Origin: Chloroflexota bacterium
Lineage (GTDB): Bacteria > Chloroflexota > Dehalococcoidia > Lucifugimonadales > UBA3495
Assembly (NCBI GenBank): GCA_028875055.1
Contig: JAPPGG010000045.1
Location: 62,001-126,000, forward strand
Length of the DNA: 64,000 bases
Reading direction: 5' to 3'
The notes beneath the pieces are model-generated. The model saw only the letters and a list, made by a program, of their open reading frames with translations, made no database searches and was not told the DNA's origin. Made by a program: the position numbers and the translations under genes. Below, piece by piece: positions 1 to 8,188 of the stretch. The number at the start of each line of letters is the position of its first letter. Position 1 is the stretch's first letter.

Positions 1-965
1 ATAGCGGCCAGGACCTTCTCCCAGTCTCCAACAACGCCGTAGCGGGCTTCCCGGAATATATTGGCTTCGGCATCTTTGTTGATGGCCACGATAGCCTTGG
101 AACCCGAACAACCGGCCATGTGCTGGCTTGCGCCGGAAATGGCGATTGTAATGTACAGGTCCGGGGTAATGGTCTTGCCCGTAAGGCCAACCTGGTAGCT
201 GGCCGGGACCCAGCCCGAGTCCACCGCGGCCCTGGACGCACCCACAGCGCCGCCCAGCAATTTCGCCAGTTCCTCCAGCTTGGCAAAGGGCTCGGGGCCA
301 CCCAAACCGCGCCCGCCGGAAACAACGATGCTGGCATCTTCCAGCTTTACGCCCTCGGCCTCTTCCTTGACTACTTCTATGACCCGGCTTCGGACCATGG
401 ATTCATCCAGGTCAACTGGAAAGGAAACCACCTCTCCCTGCCGAGACTGATCAGGCTCCAGCGGTACATAGACCTTGGGGCGCACGGCCGCCACCTGGGG
501 AGACTGGTTGCAGCTGACCACCGCCACAGCGTTGCCACCGTAAACGGGCCGGTTGGCCAGCAGGGTGCCCGTTGCCGTGTCAACGGAAACCTCCAGGCAG
601 TCCTGGGCCAGACCTACCCCCAGCCTGAAGGCCAGCCGGGGCGCTACCTCACGACCCTGGTTCGTGCGGGCGACCAGGACAATGGCGGGGCCCGTTTCCC
701 TGCACAGGATGTCGGCAGCCGCCAGGTAGAGCTCAACCTGGAATTCCGCCAGCAACGGGCTGGTGACCGAATAAACCCGGTCGGCGCCCTGGGCAACAGC
801 CTGCCGGGCAGGAGCGTCAACGGCGCTGCCAAACACCGCAACGGCCAGTTCCTGACCCAGGTCGTCAGCTATTTTGCGGCCCGCGGCCAGGATTTCCTGG
901 GATGCCAGGCTAAGCTCGTCGGCCTGGGTTTCTCCAATTATCAGGACGCCATTGCCCTCCGCCAT
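1..965 (-). CDS. etfA: Electron transfer flavoprotein alpha subunit, 3' end cut by the window
   Basis: EtfA pairs with EtfB to carry electrons from acyl-CoA and related dehydrogenases to the quinone pool, holding FAD in its C-terminal domain. The minus-strand frame is open from 965 to the window edge: 321 codons, near the family's usual 310-325, so only about ten residues should be missing. The FAD-domain signatures are visible: [10 protein letters not shown] at residues 214-223 and [10 protein letters not shown] at 276-285. The start at 965 is chosen because GGAGG lies five bases upstream; an in-frame ATG at 977 is possible. It lies 84 bases downstream of etfB, in one transcript. Recognition is firm; which dehydrogenases it serves cannot be told from this window. 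Confidence 0.93.
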   Translation of the reverse strand, partial: MAEGNGVLIIGETQADELSLASQEILAAGRKIADDLGQELAVAVFGSAVDAPARQAVAQGADRVYSVTSPLLAEFQVELYLAAADILCRETGPAIVLVARTNQGREVAPRLAFRLGVGLAQDCLEVSVDTATGTLLANRPVYGGNAVAVVSCNQSPQVAAVRPKVYVPLEPDQSRQGEVVSFPVDLDESMVRSRVIEVVKEEAEGVKLEDASIVVSGGRGLGGPEPFAKLEELAKLLGGAVGASRAAVDSGWVPASYQVGLTGKTITPDLYITIAISGASQHMAGCSGSKAIVAINKDAEANIFREARYGVVGDWEKVLAA

Positions 966-1049
966 GAGGACCTCCATCAGTTTTGTCTGTAACCAGGGAG
1001 CAGGATAAGCTCCCTTTAAATTAAGGTTCTTGCTGCTTGCGGGTATTGA

Positions 1050-1853
1050 TCAGAAGAACTTTTCCTCTCTCAGCTTGAGGGCCAGCTTCCGGCCCGCATC
1101 CTGTTCATCGTCGCCTTCAATAATCTCGCATTCAGTGTTGCTGACCGGCACAAACAGGTCGTGCAGGGTAAGCCTTGGCTCCAGTTCGCCGCCGTCCATT
1201 TCCAGGTCCGAGGCGCTCCAGATGGTAGGCCGTTTCCGGGTTGCCGCCATTATGCCCCTCAGTGTGGGGTAGCGGGGCTGACCCAACTCGTTGCTGACCG
1301 TCACCAGGGCAGGGAGCGAGGCCTCCACAACCTCGTATCCGTCGGGGATGAGACGCTCTACAACCACCTTGTCATCCTTGAGTTCCACCTTCTTGCCCAG
1401 GGCGACGCAAGAAACATCCAGCAGTTCGGCGACACCCAGCGGCACCTGGGCGTTGTCCCAGTCTGAAGCCTGCCTGCCGCAGATAATCAGGTCAAAGCCG
1501 CCCAGCTTCCGAATGGCGGAGGCCAGCAACTGCGCCGTCTGAAAACTGTCCACCGGATTTCCGAAACTTTCGTCCTGGAGCAGGACCAGTTCGTCCGCGC
1601 CCATGGAAAGGGGTTTCTTCATCACGTCCAGGGCAAACTCTGCGCCAGACGAGATGACGGTGACGGTCACATCCTGCTGAGAGTCCTTAATCTGGAGTGC
1701 GGCTTCCACCGCGTTCTCGTCAAATCCATTAACCACGGGGGGAATGTTTGGGGGGGTAAAGACCCGCTTGGCGTTGGCGTCGATTTGAAAGGCGGCCATA
1801 GGCATTTCAGGGTCTATGACCTGCTTGGCCAGTACGGCAATCTTGGCTGGCAT
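1050..1853 (-). CDS. etfB: Electron transfer flavoprotein beta subunit
   Basis: Beta subunit of the heterodimeric electron transfer flavoprotein, 267 aa, a normal length. It opens with MPAKIAVLAKQVIDPE, as EtfB does, and carries the conserved stretch DLIICGRQASDWDNAQVP near residues 120-137 and the TVSNELGQPRYPTLRGIMAA region near 205-225, which is the EtfB signature that contacts the partner and AMP. GAGG precedes the ATG. It is the first gene of etfB-etfA on the minus strand, with a good sigma-70-type promoter about 45-70 bases upstream. No flavin sulphur/quinone oxidoreductase gene is visible beside it. Confidence 0.95.
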   Translation of the reverse strand: MPAKIAVLAKQVIDPEMPMAAFQIDANAKRVFTPPNIPPVVNGFDENAVEAALQIKDSQQDVTVTVISSGAEFALDVMKKPLSMGADELVLLQDESFGNPVDSFQTAQLLASAIRKLGGFDLIICGRQASDWDNAQVPLGVAELLDVSCVALGKKVELKDDKVVVERLIPDGYEVVEASLPALVTVSNELGQPRYPTLRGIMAATRKRPTIWSASDLEMDGGELEPRLTLHDLFVPVSNTECEIIEGDDEQDAGRKLALKLREEKFF

Positions 1854-1896
1854 TTCTAATTCCTCGCGGGAAAATCAGCTATAAAAACCTTGTGAA

Positions 1897-1925
1897 ATGT
1901 ATCACCAACGGCCTTGAAGTGTCAA
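1897..1925 (-). promoter_or_regulatory. Promoter of etfB-etfA
   Basis: On the minus strand a perfect TTGACA (1925-1920), a 17-base spacer and ATACAT (1902-1897) form a sigma-70-type promoter. Transcription would start near 1890, leaving a leader of about 37 bases before etfB. Motif match only. Confidence 0.55.
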
Positions 1926-2057
1926 TTGAGACTGGCGGTCAATCGTGCATCCGGAAAAGGCGCGGGCAAGGACCAGGGAGGTTCAAAGGCGAGCAGCCCC
2001 TGCTTCCGGATGTTAATATTGCGTTGAACGAGCGCCATGCCGACTGTCTGGGGATCT

Positions 2058-3416
2058 ATGCTCCTTTGGATTCTTCGGGCCCTCGCCTCTACCCTGGCTG
2101 GATTGTGCATCTATCTGGCCGTTGCCCTGCTGCTCTTCCACGTCAACCTGCAAGCCCTCCTTGACGATGAACTCTACACTGATTCCCTGCTGGAACAAAA
2201 TGCTTACGAACGGCTATATACCGATGTTCTGACCCCCCAGAACATCGAACAGCTCTGGAGCGAAGTTTCTGGCGACGTCGCCTATCTGACTCCTGAAGAG
2301 TTGCATCGTCTCGTAAGGACCGCTGCCCCACCGGAATACTTGCAGGCCGAGGTGGAGGCCAACCTGGCGTCGTTGTCATCCTTCTCCAACGGGGAGTCGG
2401 AAGACCTGGAACTTTACCTCGAGATTTCCGGCCCCCTGGACCGACTGGTTGAATCCACGGTGGACCTCCTAACTGATCGCATTGAAGCGAAGCCTCTGGA
2501 AGCCGGAGAGTTAATACAGGATGTCCTGGATGAAACGGAGGACAGTCCCTACACGGAAGACGTCAGGAGCGCGCTGGAATCCATTTCATCCGGCGAACTG
2601 GAAGGCCAGTCCATCAGGGACCTCACGGGATTGAGTGAGGAGGAAGCCCTGGCGGCCTTCAACCAGGCTTTTGCCCAGGTAGTGGACAACCCCTTGATCG
2701 ACTGGCGCTACCGCGACGCCCTCAGGAAAGCGGAACCGGAGCTCCGGCAAGTATTCAGGGAGGGTGATGTCAGGGAATTGCTCAGGCAGGTCGCAAGGAC
2801 GGTGGCGGCGCCGGCCCTCGAAGCTACGCTGGCAGAATTCGGGCGCCGACTGGACTCCGAAGGCCGCCTGCCCCTGGTGCCGCTTCTGGCTGAAGAAGTC
2901 GCCGGCATCAGTGAAAGCGATTTTCAAGCCAGCGCGGACAGATGGCGGGAACGGATTCAAGCTGTTCTTGACCGAACCAGGAACTATGGGCTGACCGCCC
3001 TCGCGGCTGCCATTGGTCTCATCACTTTGATCTATTGGGGCCGTCCCGGAGCGGGGGTCCGCTGGCTATACCGATTGTTGATCGCCAGTTGCGGCGTGTC
3101 GCTGGCGTTTCTCACCGTCGCGTACTTTGCCTTGCCCAGGGTTGTTGATCGCGCTGTTGAAGGCGCCTGGATGGGGGACGAGGTTAACGTCGAGGGGTTT
3201 GTAGTCCTGACTTTGGATGTGGTCATTTCGGTAATAACCGCCAGGCTGGAGTCATTCATGTGGTACTTCGGCATCGCTTTCGCGCTGGGCATTCTGCTGT
3301 GGACTTCGCTCATGGCGCGGGACAAGGTCCAGGAGAGACGAAAGCGCGAGGACAGGGGACCAGCCGACGACTCCCGGCCAGTCGAATCCGTAACCGGAGA
3401 GGATTCGGGCAGCTAG
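2058..3416 (+). CDS. Membrane protein with a large extracytoplasmic domain, function unknown
   Basis: About 452 aa. I do not recognise a named family. A hydrophobic helix at residues 3-26 (LLWILRALASTLAGLCIYLA) is followed by about 290 mostly acidic, helical residues and then three hydrophobic segments near 315-335, 345-365 and 400-420, ending in a charged K/R/E tail. This predicts one N-terminal anchor, a large outside domain and a C-terminal membrane bundle. The start at 2058 (MLLWILRA) is preferred over ATG at 2037 because GGGGA lies just upstream and the helix begins there. It runs convergently into fmt, the stop codons overlapping by four bases. No enzymatic motif is visible. Confidence 0.75.
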   Translation: MLLWILRALASTLAGLCIYLAVALLLFHVNLQALLDDELYTDSLLEQNAYERLYTDVLTPQNIEQLWSEVSGDVAYLTPEELHRLVRTAAPPEYLQAEVEANLASLSSFSNGESEDLELYLEISGPLDRLVESTVDLLTDRIEAKPLEAGELIQDVLDETEDSPYTEDVRSALESISSGELEGQSIRDLTGLSEEEALAAFNQAFAQVVDNPLIDWRYRDALRKAEPELRQVFREGDVRELLRQVARTVAAPALEATLAEFGRRLDSEGRLPLVPLLAEEVAGISESDFQASADRWRERIQAVLDRTRNYGLTALAAAIGLITLIYWGRPGAGVRWLYRLLIASCGVSLAFLTVAYFALPRVVDRAVEGAWMGDEVNVEGFVVLTLDVVISVITARLESFMWYFGIAFALGILLWTSLMARDKVQERRKREDRGPADDSRPVESVTGEDSGS

Positions 3417-4366
3417 AGCCGGCTGCCCACAAAATTGGGGTAGCCCCGGAGGAACTCCGAAGACGATGTGGCGCGGCGTCCTTCAAGCTGCAGAGACCTG
3501 ATTCCGAGGATACCTTCCGCGGTCCCTATGCCGCACCCGATATCGCCCTCATTCAGGGCTACCACTTCACCTGGCTGGGGCCCTGGCGACTCCCCGAGCT
3601 GCTTCCCACCCTGCAGGGCCACCACTTCAAGCAACCTCAAGGTCTTGTTTTCCCACTGCGTGAAAAGTCCTGGCCAGGGGGTTAAGGCCCGCTGACGGCG
3701 TTCCAGGTGTGCGGCGGATTGAGTCCAGTCCGCAATCCCGTCACTGCGCACCAGCTTGGATGTCACCGTGGCAAGCGAGTCCTCTTGAGCCATGGGAGTA
3801 AGCTGCCCCGCCGCCCAGGGCTCGAGGCAGTTGACCAGCAACCTGCCTCCGGCTCTGAACAAGTCCTCGGTCAAGGAAAGGGCTGTCTCCGTACCACTCA
3901 GCCCATACTTTTGCTGGGCGACGATGGGACCGGTGTCCATGCCCTCGTCCAGCAGCATCAGGGTAACGCCGGTTTCGGATATGCCATCGAGAATAGCCGT
4001 CACCACCGGAGAAGGGCCGCGATAACGGGGGAGCAGGGAAGGGTGAATATTGAGGCAGCCGTGGGGCGGAATTTCCAGCGCAGCCGAGGGCAAAAGCTTG
4101 CCATAGGCAGCAACTACCGCCACATCGGGCCGAAAGGCCGCCAGTTCCCGACGCGCCTCTTCCGAGCGGAAGGAAACGGGCTGGCGAACCGGAATACCAA
4201 ATTCCAGGGCTGCGCCTTTGACCGGGGTAATCTCAATTTCGCGACCGCGACCCCGGGGACGGTCCGGAGGCGTATATACGGCAGCTACCTGGAGTTCGGA
4301 AGCGCCCTGCAATTCTTCCAGGACAGGAACGACATATTGGGGCGTTCCCATGAATACTATTCGCAT
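3413..4366 (-). CDS. fmt: Methionyl-tRNA formyltransferase
   Basis: Adds a formyl group from 10-formyltetrahydrofolate to initiator Met-tRNA. The start MRIVFMGTPQYVVPVLEEL is typical of the family. The catalytic region reads NIHPSLLPRYRGPSPV (Asn, His) around residue 105-120 and DEGMDTGPIV further on, which supplies the catalytic Asp. Length is about 317 aa, normal. ATG at 4366 is chosen because the conserved protein begins there; a TTG two codons upstream is possible. Its 3' end meets the stop of the upstream membrane protein head-on with a four-base overlap. The usual partner def is not in this window. Confidence 0.96.
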   Translation of the reverse strand: MRIVFMGTPQYVVPVLEELQGASELQVAAVYTPPDRPRGRGREIEITPVKGAALEFGIPVRQPVSFRSEEARRELAAFRPDVAVVAAYGKLLPSAALEIPPHGCLNIHPSLLPRYRGPSPVVTAILDGISETGVTLMLLDEGMDTGPIVAQQKYGLSGTETALSLTEDLFRAGGRLLVNCLEPWAAGQLTPMAQEDSLATVTSKLVRSDGIADWTQSAAHLERRQRALTPWPGLFTQWENKTLRLLEVVALQGGKQLGESPGPQPGEVVALNEGDIGCGIGTAEGILGIRSLQLEGRRATSSSEFLRGYPNFVGSRL

Positions 4367-4372
4367 CGGCAA

Positions 4373-4682
4373 CTCAACCCGGTGAGTCTCCTTTTGGACA
4401 AACCGGATACGCTCAGCAAATCACGACTCGATCCGGTTCTCCCCGGCACATTATTGCACCGCACCAGTGGCCCCACAACAACCTAAAGCTAGCGAGCAAC
4501 CATTCCATGTCAGCAGGACCCGTCTGGCGTCCAAAGCGGGGGTTCCGACCTTCGCCGGGAGCCGGGAGCTCAAGAGGGGCAGCGACGCTCCAGGACAAGA
4601 GATTTCGTGGTCCTCGGCACGGCCGAGAAGGCCAATGCGGAAATCCCACCAACTCTGAACCTTTTCGGTTGCGAAAAACACG
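4373..4682. other. Intergenic stretch without a supported gene
   Basis: Open frames on both strands here lack start signals and family resemblance. The only item of note is at 4637-4659, where GCGGAAATCCCACCAAC followed by TCTGAA matches the end of the dispersed repeat at 29217-29383. This looks like a fragment of that repeat. Confidence 0.5.
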
Positions 4683-4711
4683 TTGACAAGCACTTGCTGT
4701 TGTGCTAAAAA
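4683..4711 (+). promoter_or_regulatory. Promoter in front of a six-codon ORF and structured RNA
   Basis: TTGACA at 4683-4688, a 17-base spacer, and TAAAAA at 4706-4711. The predicted start is near 4718, placing the small ORF at 4752 and the rod-like RNA fold at 4777 inside the transcript. Motif match only, but the -35 and the spacing are ideal. Confidence 0.6.
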
Positions 4712-4751
4712 TACTGGAACCGCTTGGCGGGAATCTGAAGAAGGAGGTGAT

Positions 4752-4772
4752 ATGGCATGGAACATAGTTTAG
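4752..4772 (+). CDS. Possible leader peptide of six codons
   Basis: ATG GCA TGG AAC ATA GTT TAG encodes MAWNIV. It follows AAGGAGGTGAT at 4741-4751, a near-perfect complement of the 16S 3' end, only one base before the ATG. It sits about 34 bases after a predicted transcription start, and its stop codon ends four bases before a long RNA hairpin. Strong ribosome loading just before a folded RNA suggests a regulatory leader, but no run of one regulatory codon is present. It could be chance. Confidence 0.3.
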   Translation: MAWNIV

Positions 4773-4776
4773 TATG

Positions 4777-4888
4777 CGGGGGCGATGGTAGGCATCAGTC
4801 TGGACACGACGGGGTGAGCCTGACCTAAAGGCACATATCACCAAAATCCCGTTAGTCGGGCCCAGGCCAATGTCTACCATCGCCCCCG
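4777..4888 (+). ncRNA. Rod-like structured RNA of unknown class, upstream of rpsP
   Basis: Bases 4777-4795 pair with 4870-4888 as 19 consecutive pairs with one G-U. Inside are 4800-4803 with 4862-4865, 4808-4813 with 4848-4853, 4814-4817 with 4838-4841, and an apical helix 4818-4821 with 4829-4832. The result is one long interrupted rod of 112 nt. It lies behind its own promoter and about 270 bases before rpsP. The stretch GGACACGACGGGG recalls the tmRNA 5' end, but no tRNA-like 3' half follows. It also lacks the SRP RNA core. Class unknown. Confidence 0.5.
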
Positions 4889-5077
4889 GGACCACGAAGA
4901 CCCTTGGGCGGTGCCTCATCCAGATGGGCTGGGCCCGAACCTTTTTCAGCCTCGCTTTGCGGCAAGCATTTTCTCCAATTTCAGCCGCAGTTTTCCAAGT
5001 GCAAGCTAGTATTGAATCCGGACTTCGCAATTCTGATTCAACGCGCTCAAAATACCTCGAATAACGAGGTACTATAA

Positions 5078-5106
5078 TTGACAAGCAGGTACCCTGCTCG
5101 TAGAAT
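5078..5106 (+). promoter_or_regulatory. Promoter of rpsP-khpA-rimM
   Basis: TTGACA at 5078-5083, a 17-base spacer and TAGAAT at 5101-5106, predicting a start near 5113 and a leader of about 43 bases. A 7-bp hairpin (TACCTCG / CGAGGTA, 5053-5071 region) lies just upstream and could be an operator or the end of the upstream RNA. Confidence 0.7.
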
Positions 5107-5155
5107 TACGTGGCTAAATTACGTCTCAACACACTTTGGTTCAGGTGGAGTATTA

Positions 5156-5449
5156 ATGCTACGTATTCGGTTACGGAGAGTAGGGAAGAAGGGAAGGCCG
5201 TCCTACAGAATAGTCGTTGCAGATTCCGCAGCGCCCCGAGACGGCGCCTATGTTGAGTGGATCGGTCAGTATGACCCCATGGTTGACCCACCGGCAGTGG
5301 TGCTGAAGGAAGACCGGGCCGTCGAGTGGCTCAGTCGCGGCGCGCAGCCCTCGGACGCAGTCAAGCGGATCTTTGACAGGGACGGCATTTACGATAAGTT
5401 GCGCTCTCCAGTGGATGAGCCTGTCGCGGTTGAAGAGCAAATTGAATGA
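5156..5449 (+). CDS. rpsP: 30S ribosomal protein S16
   Basis: Small-subunit ribosomal protein, 97 aa. MLRIRLRRVGKKGRPSYRIV is the diagnostic N-terminus; the VVADSAAPRDGAYVEWIGQYDP segment follows. ATG at 5156 is the start because the conserved protein begins there and AGGTGGAG lies upstream; a TTG-led extension back to 5078 would run through the promoter. It heads rpsP-khpA-rimM and overlaps khpA by four bases (ATGA). The usual upstream ffh is absent, its place being taken by the structured-RNA region. Confidence 0.97.
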   Translation: MLRIRLRRVGKKGRPSYRIVVADSAAPRDGAYVEWIGQYDPMVDPPAVVLKEDRAVEWLSRGAQPSDAVKRIFDRDGIYDKLRSPVDEPVAVEEQIE

Positions 5450-5673
5450 AAGAATTGGTAGAATACATTGCCCGTTCACTGGCCACCAATCCCGATGCGG
5501 TGAAGGTGACTGAATCCATCGAAGAAGGCCAGGTGATCCTCAGGCTCGAAGTGGCCCCAGAGGACAAGGGCAAGGTAATCGGCAGACAAGGAAGGGTCGC
5601 CCAGGCAATCAGAGTTCTGGTCCGAGTTGCCGCTATTAAAGAAGGCACCCGCGCACTCCTTGAAATAGTCTGA
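5446..5673 (+). CDS. khpA: KH-domain RNA-binding protein KhpA
   Basis: A 75-aa single KH domain. The RNA-binding GxxG loop is VIGRQGR, near residues 45-51, and the C-terminus ALLEIV completes the fold. In other bacteria KhpA binds many RNAs together with KhpB (Jag/EloR). The start codon overlaps the rpsP stop, so translation is probably coupled. The rpsP-khpA-rimM order is a widely conserved ribosome-biogenesis context. Confidence 0.95.
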   Translation: MKELVEYIARSLATNPDAVKVTESIEEGQVILRLEVAPEDKGKVIGRQGRVAQAIRVLVRVAAIKEGTRALLEIV

Positions 5674-5759
5674 AGTCAGCTTATTCTTGCAAGCGCCTCC
5701 AGCCTGGTGTTTTCACGGAGAAAACACATTCCTATATATCTCCAAGCGTTAGCCCAAGT

Positions 5760-6287
5760 TTGACTGACCAACGAGAAAACGTTGAAGGCCTGGGAATTTC
5801 CCAGGTCGTTGTTGGGACAGTCCTTGGCGTCCACGGCGTAAACGGCCACATTCGCATCCGGACTCTCAGCGACGTGCCCGACAGGTTTGACAGCGGCCAC
5901 ACGCTGTACCTGGAAGGAGCTCCGGTCCTCATCGAGTCCAGTTCTCCGGCCGGCGCCAACCTGCTCCTGCTGAAGCTGGCCGGAATAGACAGTCCATCCG
6001 CCGCCAGATCGCTCATCGGCCAGGATCTGTCAGCCCCTGCCGAATCGTCTCCCGATTTGCCTGAGGGCGAGTATTTTCACTACCAGCTGATGGGCATGCA
6101 GGTCTTCACCGAGGAAGGTGAAAACCTGGGCAGCATTTCCGAGATTATTGTGACGGGCAGCAACGACGTTTATGTGGTTTCCGGCGGTGAAGGGGACATA
6201 CTTTTGCCGGCCCTGGCGCAGGTAATTCGAAGGGTTGACATTACCAGGATGGAAATGGTCGTCAAGCTCATGGATGGCCTTCGCTGA
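5760..6287 (+). CDS. rimM: 16S rRNA processing protein RimM
   Basis: RimM binds S19 and helps mature the 3' domain of 16S rRNA. It has two beta-barrel domains. The N-terminal one begins VVVGTVLGVHGVNGHIRI at about residue 17. The C-terminal PRC-barrel includes YFHYQLMGMQVFTEEGENLGSI, with the linker ending in DILLPALAQVIRRVD. Length is 175 aa, normal. The TTG start at 5760 is the most upstream possibility and has no clear ribosome site, so the exact start is uncertain. It lies 86 bases after khpA. trmD and rplS, often next, are missing. Confidence 0.94.
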   Translation: MTDQRENVEGLGISQVVVGTVLGVHGVNGHIRIRTLSDVPDRFDSGHTLYLEGAPVLIESSSPAGANLLLLKLAGIDSPSAARSLIGQDLSAPAESSPDLPEGEYFHYQLMGMQVFTEEGENLGSISEIIVTGSNDVYVVSGGEGDILLPALAQVIRRVDITRMEMVVKLMDGLR

Positions 6288-6289
6288 GT

Positions 6290-6306
6290 ATTCGCACCCT
6301 GCGAAT
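6290..6306 (+). terminator. Weak hairpin after rimM
   Basis: ATTCGCA and TGCGAAT form a perfect 7-bp stem around CCC, three bases after the rimM stop. The tail (TAAGGCGCATTTTCC) is only partly T-rich, so terminator function is uncertain. Confidence 0.35.
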
Positions 6307-6519
6307 TAAGGCGCATTTTCCCCACTCCCTACCTTTTTCCCCGGTTTCCGGCCTGGGGCCCTTTCCGGGCCAGGCCGCGCTGGCTATCGTTTCAGAGCTT
6401 TTGTGATTTAGGACTGAGTTCAGTCATGGTTGAGGCTGTTCGGGGGAAGGCGGCCAGCCAGGTCTGCCCAGGAGTGTTGGTGGGAGCGCACCCTTCAGTT
6501 TCATGGGTGCAGGCAGCGG

Positions 6520-6664
6520 CGGGTGTCCGTCAAGATTTTGGTAGAGCAACTGGATAGGGGCAGATATCGAAAGCTAAGGTAGGGGCGCAGGGCCCTGCGC
6601 CCCTACAGCGACGGCCTGCAACGGGGCCCCACCAGGCATTCCCCAAAAATTTGACGGACACCCG
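6520..6664. mobile_element. Miniature element with terminal inverted repeats
   Basis: The left end CGGGTGTCCGTCAAGATTTT and the right end, read in reverse complement as CGGGTGTCCGTCAAATTTTT, match over about 20 bases. They bound a 145-bp AT-to-GC mixed core with no ORF. In the middle sits the 28-bp palindrome at 6579-6606. The size, terminal repeats and lack of coding capacity fit a MITE-type non-autonomous element. No clear target-site duplication was found. Confidence 0.6.
6579..6606. repeat. 28-bp perfect palindrome, copy 1
   Basis: GTAGGGGCGCAGGG followed directly by its exact reverse complement. The same palindrome, changed only at two symmetrical central positions, occurs at 19859-19886. 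The paired substitutions keep both palindromes perfect. Confidence 0.85.
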
Positions 6665-6679
6665 GCAGCGGCAGCCGCT

Positions 6680-6708
6680 TTGACCGGCCGTTAAGCCAAT
6701 GCTAAAAT
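6680..6708 (+). promoter_or_regulatory. Promoter of yebC
   Basis: TTGACC at 6680-6685, a 17-base spacer and TAAAAT at 6703-6708, just after the miniature element at 6520-6664. The predicted start is near 6715 and the leader about 80 bases. Confidence 0.6.
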
Positions 6709-6795
6709 TCAGGCAGCAATCTCGACGATTATGGTCAGAGTTGGTGTCAGGATTTTTCTTGCTTTGCCAGTTTGACCGTCAGGAGGCGAGTAGTT

Positions 6796-7563
6796 ATGTC
6801 AGGACATTCAAAGTGGTCAACCATCAAGCGAGCCAAAGGCGCCGCCGACGCCAAGCGGGGCGCCCTCTTCACCAAGCTGGCCAGGGACATCACCCTGGCA
6901 ACTTCCCAGGGAGGCGGCGGCGATCCGGATATGAACTTCCGGCTGCGGCTGGCCATAGACAAAGCCAAGTCCAGCAATATGCCGATGGACAGCATTTCGC
7001 GGGCCATCAAGCGGGGCACGGGTGAGTCCGGAGAAGGGGCGGAGGCGCTTTCAGAAATCACCTACGAAGGCTACGGGCCGGGAGGGGGAGCCATTCTGAT
7101 CCAGGCCGTCACTGACAACAGAAACCGCACTGCCGCAGAGGTGCGTTCCGCCTTCAACAAGGGCGGCGGCAACCTGGGCGAGTCGGGCTGCGTGGCCTGG
7201 AACTTTGAAACCAAGGGCGTCATCACCATCGAAATGGACGACGAGGAGAAGGCAGAGGAACTGGGGCTGGTGGCTATAGATGCCGGGGCGGAAGACGTGA
7301 AGATCGAAGACGGCATCGTTGAAATACATACCGCGCCAGACACCCTGCAGACCACTCAAAAAGCCCTGGAAGAGCAGGAAGTGAGCTTCACGTCTTCGGA
7401 TATCTCCCTGGTGCCCAAGGCTACGGTAGCCCTGGACGCGCGGGCTGCCGAACAGACCCTGCGCTTGCTGGACTTGCTTGAAGACCTGGCCGACATCCAG
7501 AAGGCCTACACCAATGCCGACTTCCCCCCTGAGGTCCTGGAGCAGTACGGGGCAGCATCCTAG
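6796..7563 (+). CDS. yebC: YebC/PmpR-family protein (TACO1-like translation/DNA-binding regulator)
   Basis: 255 aa. MSGHSKWSTIKRAKGAADAK and RGALFTKLARDI are the family's fixed N-terminus; GPGGGAILIQAVTDNRNRT and GGNLGESGCVAW follow. Members have been described as transcriptional regulators and, more recently, as translation factors helping ribosomes at proline stretches. ATG at 6796 has AGGAGG ten bases upstream; a longer in-frame start exists but lacks conservation. The gene precedes ruvC-ruvA, a common arrangement in bacteria. Confidence 0.96.
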   Translation: MSGHSKWSTIKRAKGAADAKRGALFTKLARDITLATSQGGGGDPDMNFRLRLAIDKAKSSNMPMDSISRAIKRGTGESGEGAEALSEITYEGYGPGGGAILIQAVTDNRNRTAAEVRSAFNKGGGNLGESGCVAWNFETKGVITIEMDDEEKAEELGLVAIDAGAEDVKIEDGIVEIHTAPDTLQTTQKALEEQEVSFTSSDISLVPKATVALDARAAEQTLRLLDLLEDLADIQKAYTNADFPPEVLEQYGAAS

Positions 7564-7663
7564 AACTACCGGCTGAGCCTGGCGGGTGATGGTCTCGGTC
7601 CGGCATCGGGCCGGCTGCCATCGCCCCCTTCTCTTTTGCCGCGCCACCCTTGAGGCCAATGCT

Positions 7664-8185
7664 ATGCGAGTCCTGGCAATCGATCCCGGCACCATCAAGA
7701 TGGGCTACGGCTTTATTACCAGCGAACCCGCTACTGAGGTAGTGGATTACGGGGTGGTGACCCTGTCCAGGTACATGGCCATCGAGGAGAGGCTGTTCCA
7801 GCTTTTCACTCACGTCAGAAACATGATCAGCGTGTTCAATCCCGACGCTGTGGCGGTGGAGGAACCCTTTCTTGGGCGGGGAGACCGGCAGTTTATCGGT
7901 CCGGCGATTGCCGTGGGCCAGGCACAGGCGCTGGTACTGATCGGGGCCGCCAGCGCGGGCATTCCGGTCCACCGCTACAGTCCCGCCGAGGTCAAGCGGG
8001 CGGTGGCCGATTATGGGGCCGCCACGAAGGACCAGATGCAGCGGGCGCTGGCGGCGACCCTTGGCCTGGACTCGCTGCCCGAGTCCGATGCCGCGGATGC
8101 GCTCTCGGTGGGGTTGTGCCACCTCATTCACACCAATGCAACTTCGGCCCTCTCCCGAGAAATCTCCCCGGGATCGGAACGCTAG
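7664..8185 (+). CDS. ruvC: Holliday-junction endonuclease RuvC
   Basis: Resolves Holliday junctions made by RuvAB. 173 aa. The RNase H-like acidic residues are visible: Asp in MRVLAIDPGTIKMGYG (D7), Glu in AVEEPFLGR near residue 66-67, and the C-terminal Asp pair in ESDAADALSVGL. ATG at 7664 is chosen because the catalytic beta-strand begins immediately after it; upstream in-frame sequence has no conserved residues. Its stop is three bases before the ruvA start, so they form one unit, while ruvB lies 11.4 kb away at 20102. Confidence 0.96.
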   Translation: MRVLAIDPGTIKMGYGFITSEPATEVVDYGVVTLSRYMAIEERLFQLFTHVRNMISVFNPDAVAVEEPFLGRGDRQFIGPAIAVGQAQALVLIGAASAGIPVHRYSPAEVKRAVADYGAATKDQMQRALAATLGLDSLPESDAADALSVGLCHLIHTNATSALSREISPGSER

Positions 8186-8188
8186 TCC

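Noticed and set aside
120-992. 290-codon plus-strand frame at the window start
   Set aside because: It is antisense to etfA, whose minus-strand frame shows the full flavoprotein alpha signature.
4777-4888. tmRNA (GGACACGACGGGG resembles its 5' end) or SRP RNA
   Set aside because: No tag ORF, T arm or CCA end follows, the 19-bp self-pairing stem is not tmRNA-like, and the SRP RNA core motif is missing.
4413-5084. Minus-strand frames of 223 and 104 codons in the rpsP upstream region
   Set aside because: They have no ribosome site or family resemblance, and they run through both promoters and the structured RNA.
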